The notes beneath the pieces are model-generated. The model had not been told where the DNA came from. It worked only from the letters and a program-made list of their open reading frames with translations, and ran no database searches. From assembly GCF_003789055.1 (NCBI RefSeq), contig NZ_ML119085.1:62001-126000 (forward strand): a DNA stretch of 64,000 nucleotides. Reading direction: 5' to 3'. This document shows, piece after piece, positions 62,482 through 64,000 of the stretch. The position numbers and the translations under genes are program-made. Origin of the DNA: Histidinibacterium lentulum (GTDB lineage: Bacteria > Pseudomonadota > Alphaproteobacteria > Rhodobacterales > Rhodobacteraceae). Each line of letters starts with the position of its first letter. Positions within the stretch are counted from its first letter, which is position 1.

Positions 62482-64000
62482 ATGAAACCGATCCGCCTCA
62501 TGGCCGGGTTCTTCACCGTCGGCCTCTGGACACTGCTCAGCCGGGTCTTCGGCTTCGCACGCGACATCCTGATCGCGGGCATCCTCGGAACCGGCGCGGT
62601 GGCCGAGGCCTTCTTCGTCGCCTTCGCGCTCCCGAACATGTTCCGCCGCTTCTTCGCCGAGGGCGCCTTCAACATGGCCTTCGTGCCGATGTTCTCGAAG
62701 AAGCTCGAGCGGGGCGAGGATGCGGCAGGCTTCGCCTCCGACGCCTTCGCGGGCCTCGCCACCGTCCTGATCGCCCTGACCACCCTCGCCCTGGTCTTCA
62801 TGCCGTGGCTGGTGCTCGCCATGGCGGCGGGCTTCGCCGGGGACGAACGCCTGCCGATCGCCACCGCCATGGGCCGCATCGTCTTTCCCTACATCCTCTT
62901 CATCTCGCTCGCGGCGCTCCTCTCTGGGGTGCTCAACGCCACCGGCCGCTTCGCCGCCGCCGCAGCCGCGCCCGTGCTGCTCAACGTCATCCTCGTCGCC
63001 GCGCTGCTGCTGGCCGACCGCGCCGATCTCGGCAGCCTCGCGATCTCCCGGCCCGAGGGCGCGGCGCTCGACACGCTGCAGCACGGCACCCTGCTCTCCA
63101 TCGGCGTTCTCGTCGCCGGCGTGGCCCAGCTCGCACTGCTCTGGATCGCCGCCCACCGTGCGGGCTTCACGATCCGCCTGCGCCGCCCCCGCCTCACACC
63201 CGAGCTGAAGCGGCTGGCGATCATCGCCGCCCCCGCCGCCCTCGCCGGCGGCGTGGTGCAGGTCAACCTCCTCGTGGGCCGCCAGGTCGCCAGCTTCTTC
63301 GACGGCGCCATCGCCTGGCTGGCGCTGGCGGACCGGCTCTACCAGCTGCCCCTCGGGGTGGTGGGCATCGCCGTGGGCATCGTGCTCCTGCCCGATCTCT
63401 CCCGCCGCCTCGCGGCCGGAGACGACGCGGGCGGGCGCGACGCCTTCAACCGCGCTTGCGAGATCTCGCTCGCGCTCACCGTCCCGGCAGCCGTGGCCCT
63501 GGTGGCGATCCCCGGCCCCCTCGTCTCGGTCCTTTTCGAGCGCGGCGCCTTCGGGGCGGAGGATACCGCCGCCACTGCGCTCGCCGTCGCCATCTACGGC
63601 GCCGGCCTGCCCGCCTTCGTGCTTCAGAAGGCGCTGCAACCGGTGTTCTTCGCCCGCTCGGACACCCGCACGCCGTTCCGGGCCGCGCTCTGGGCGATGC
63701 TCGTCAACGTGGGCCTCGCCATCGGCCTCGCGCCGCTCATCGGCTTCTCCGCCGCCGCCTGGGGCACGACGCTCGCGGGCTGGGCCATGGTGGCCATCCT
63801 CGCCCGGCGCGCCCGCTCCCTCGGCGATGCCGCGAAACCGGACGCGCGGCTGAAACGCCGCCTGCCGCGCATCCTCCTCGCCTCCGCGATCATGGGTGCC
63901 GTGCTCTTCGCCGTCCATCTGCTGACCGCGCCTGCCTATCAGCCCGGCGGCCCGCGCGGCCTCGCCCTCGCCGGCCTCGTTCTTCTCGGGATCGCGGTCT
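62482..64000 (+). CDS. murJ: Lipid II flippase MurJ, partial (C-terminus outside window)
   Basis: About 506 residues are visible before the right edge. MOP-superfamily membrane protein moving lipid II across the inner membrane. Blocks: TLLSRVFGFARDILIA, FFVAFALPNMFRRFFAEGAFN (with the conserved Arg), LPLGVVGIAVGIVLLPDLSRR. About 14 helices are expected; most are seen. It starts after the palindrome pair, with GAGAAAGC upstream. Confidence 0.96.
   Translation, partial: MKPIRLMAGFFTVGLWTLLSRVFGFARDILIAGILGTGAVAEAFFVAFALPNMFRRFFAEGAFNMAFVPMFSKKLERGEDAAGFASDAFAGLATVLIALTTLALVFMPWLVLAMAAGFAGDERLPIATAMGRIVFPYILFISLAALLSGVLNATGRFAAAAAAPVLLNVILVAALLLADRADLGSLAISRPEGAALDTLQHGTLLSIGVLVAGVAQLALLWIAAHRAGFTIRLRRPRLTPELKRLAIIAAPAALAGGVVQVNLLVGRQVASFFDGAIAWLALADRLYQLPLGVVGIAVGIVLLPDLSRRLAAGDDAGGRDAFNRACEISLALTVPAAVALVAIPGPLVSVLFERGAFGAEDTAATALAVAIYGAGLPAFVLQKALQPVFFARSDTRTPFRAALWAMLVNVGLAIGLAPLIGFSAAAWGTTLAGWAMVAILARRARSLGDAAKPDARLKRRLPRILLASAIMGAVLFAVHLLTAPAYQPGGPRGLALAGLVLLGIAV

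Overview
The window looks like chromosomal DNA of an alphaproteobacterium of the Rhodobacteraceae/Roseobacter group. It is very GC-rich and densely coded, and it has gene strings typical of that order: accD-folC, ruvC-ruvA-ruvB, aroA-cmk-rpsA with ihfB-lapA-trpF-trpB, gshB-yraN-rsmI, and a smo/mtlK-type polyol operon. No rRNA, tRNA, CRISPR array, insertion sequence or phage module was found. Most of the window is ordinary core chromosome with small accessory insertions.

Layout. 1-9.9 kb: a partial BNR-repeat protein (cut by the left edge), pyrF, an SPFH/NfeD membrane pair, a YcaQ-like DNA glycosylase, an amino-acid permease, smpB, two proline-rich lipoproteins, then accD-folC. 10-14.4 kb: two small LysM proteins, zapE, a helix-hairpin-helix protein with a histone-H1-like Lys/Ala tail, and a thiamine-diphosphate enzyme. 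14.6-22.2 kb: a LacI-type regulator followed by a complete polyol operon (binding protein, two permeases, ATPase, short-chain polyol dehydrogenase, mannitol-type dehydrogenase), with two candidate LacI operators. 22.2-31.4 kb: ruvCAB, a DUF1127 protein, prmA, msrA, a truncated gene remnant, a tandem pair of Cys-patterned secreted proteins, a cupin whose metal-site residues are spaced like those of the DMSP lyase DddW, and priA.

31.4-43.6 kb: fructose-6-phosphate aldolase, the remnant of a Crp/Fnr regulator, a SHOCT protein, an AI-2E family permease, meaB, rpmB, a small copper-type module (CxxC protein plus PCu(A)C chaperone), and a marR/nitroreductase pair divergent from an FMN-dependent lactate dehydrogenase, with two clean operator-like palindromes between them. 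Then come amylosucrase, rplY and a DUF6746-like periplasmic protein. 43.7-64 kb: pth, DUF2332 and DUF2237 genes, then a leftward housekeeping array (aroA, cmk, rpsA, ihfB, lapA, trpF, trpB). That array is interrupted twice by rightward genes for exported proteins: a CAP-domain RTX protein and a tannase-like protein lacking its catalytic serine and histidine. The right end holds gshB, yraN, rsmI, a penicillin-binding-protein-activator lipoprotein, glnD and murJ (cut by the right edge).

I found no obvious new multi-gene defence or mobile system. The most interesting items are the two exported-protein genes inserted into the rpsA-trpB array, the tannase-like pseudoenzyme, trpF with an apparent CTG start overlapping lapA, the tandem secreted paralogues, the DddW-like cupin, the decayed regulator, and several strong palindromes without known cognate regulators. 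Functions come from motif recognition by eye; no database search was run.
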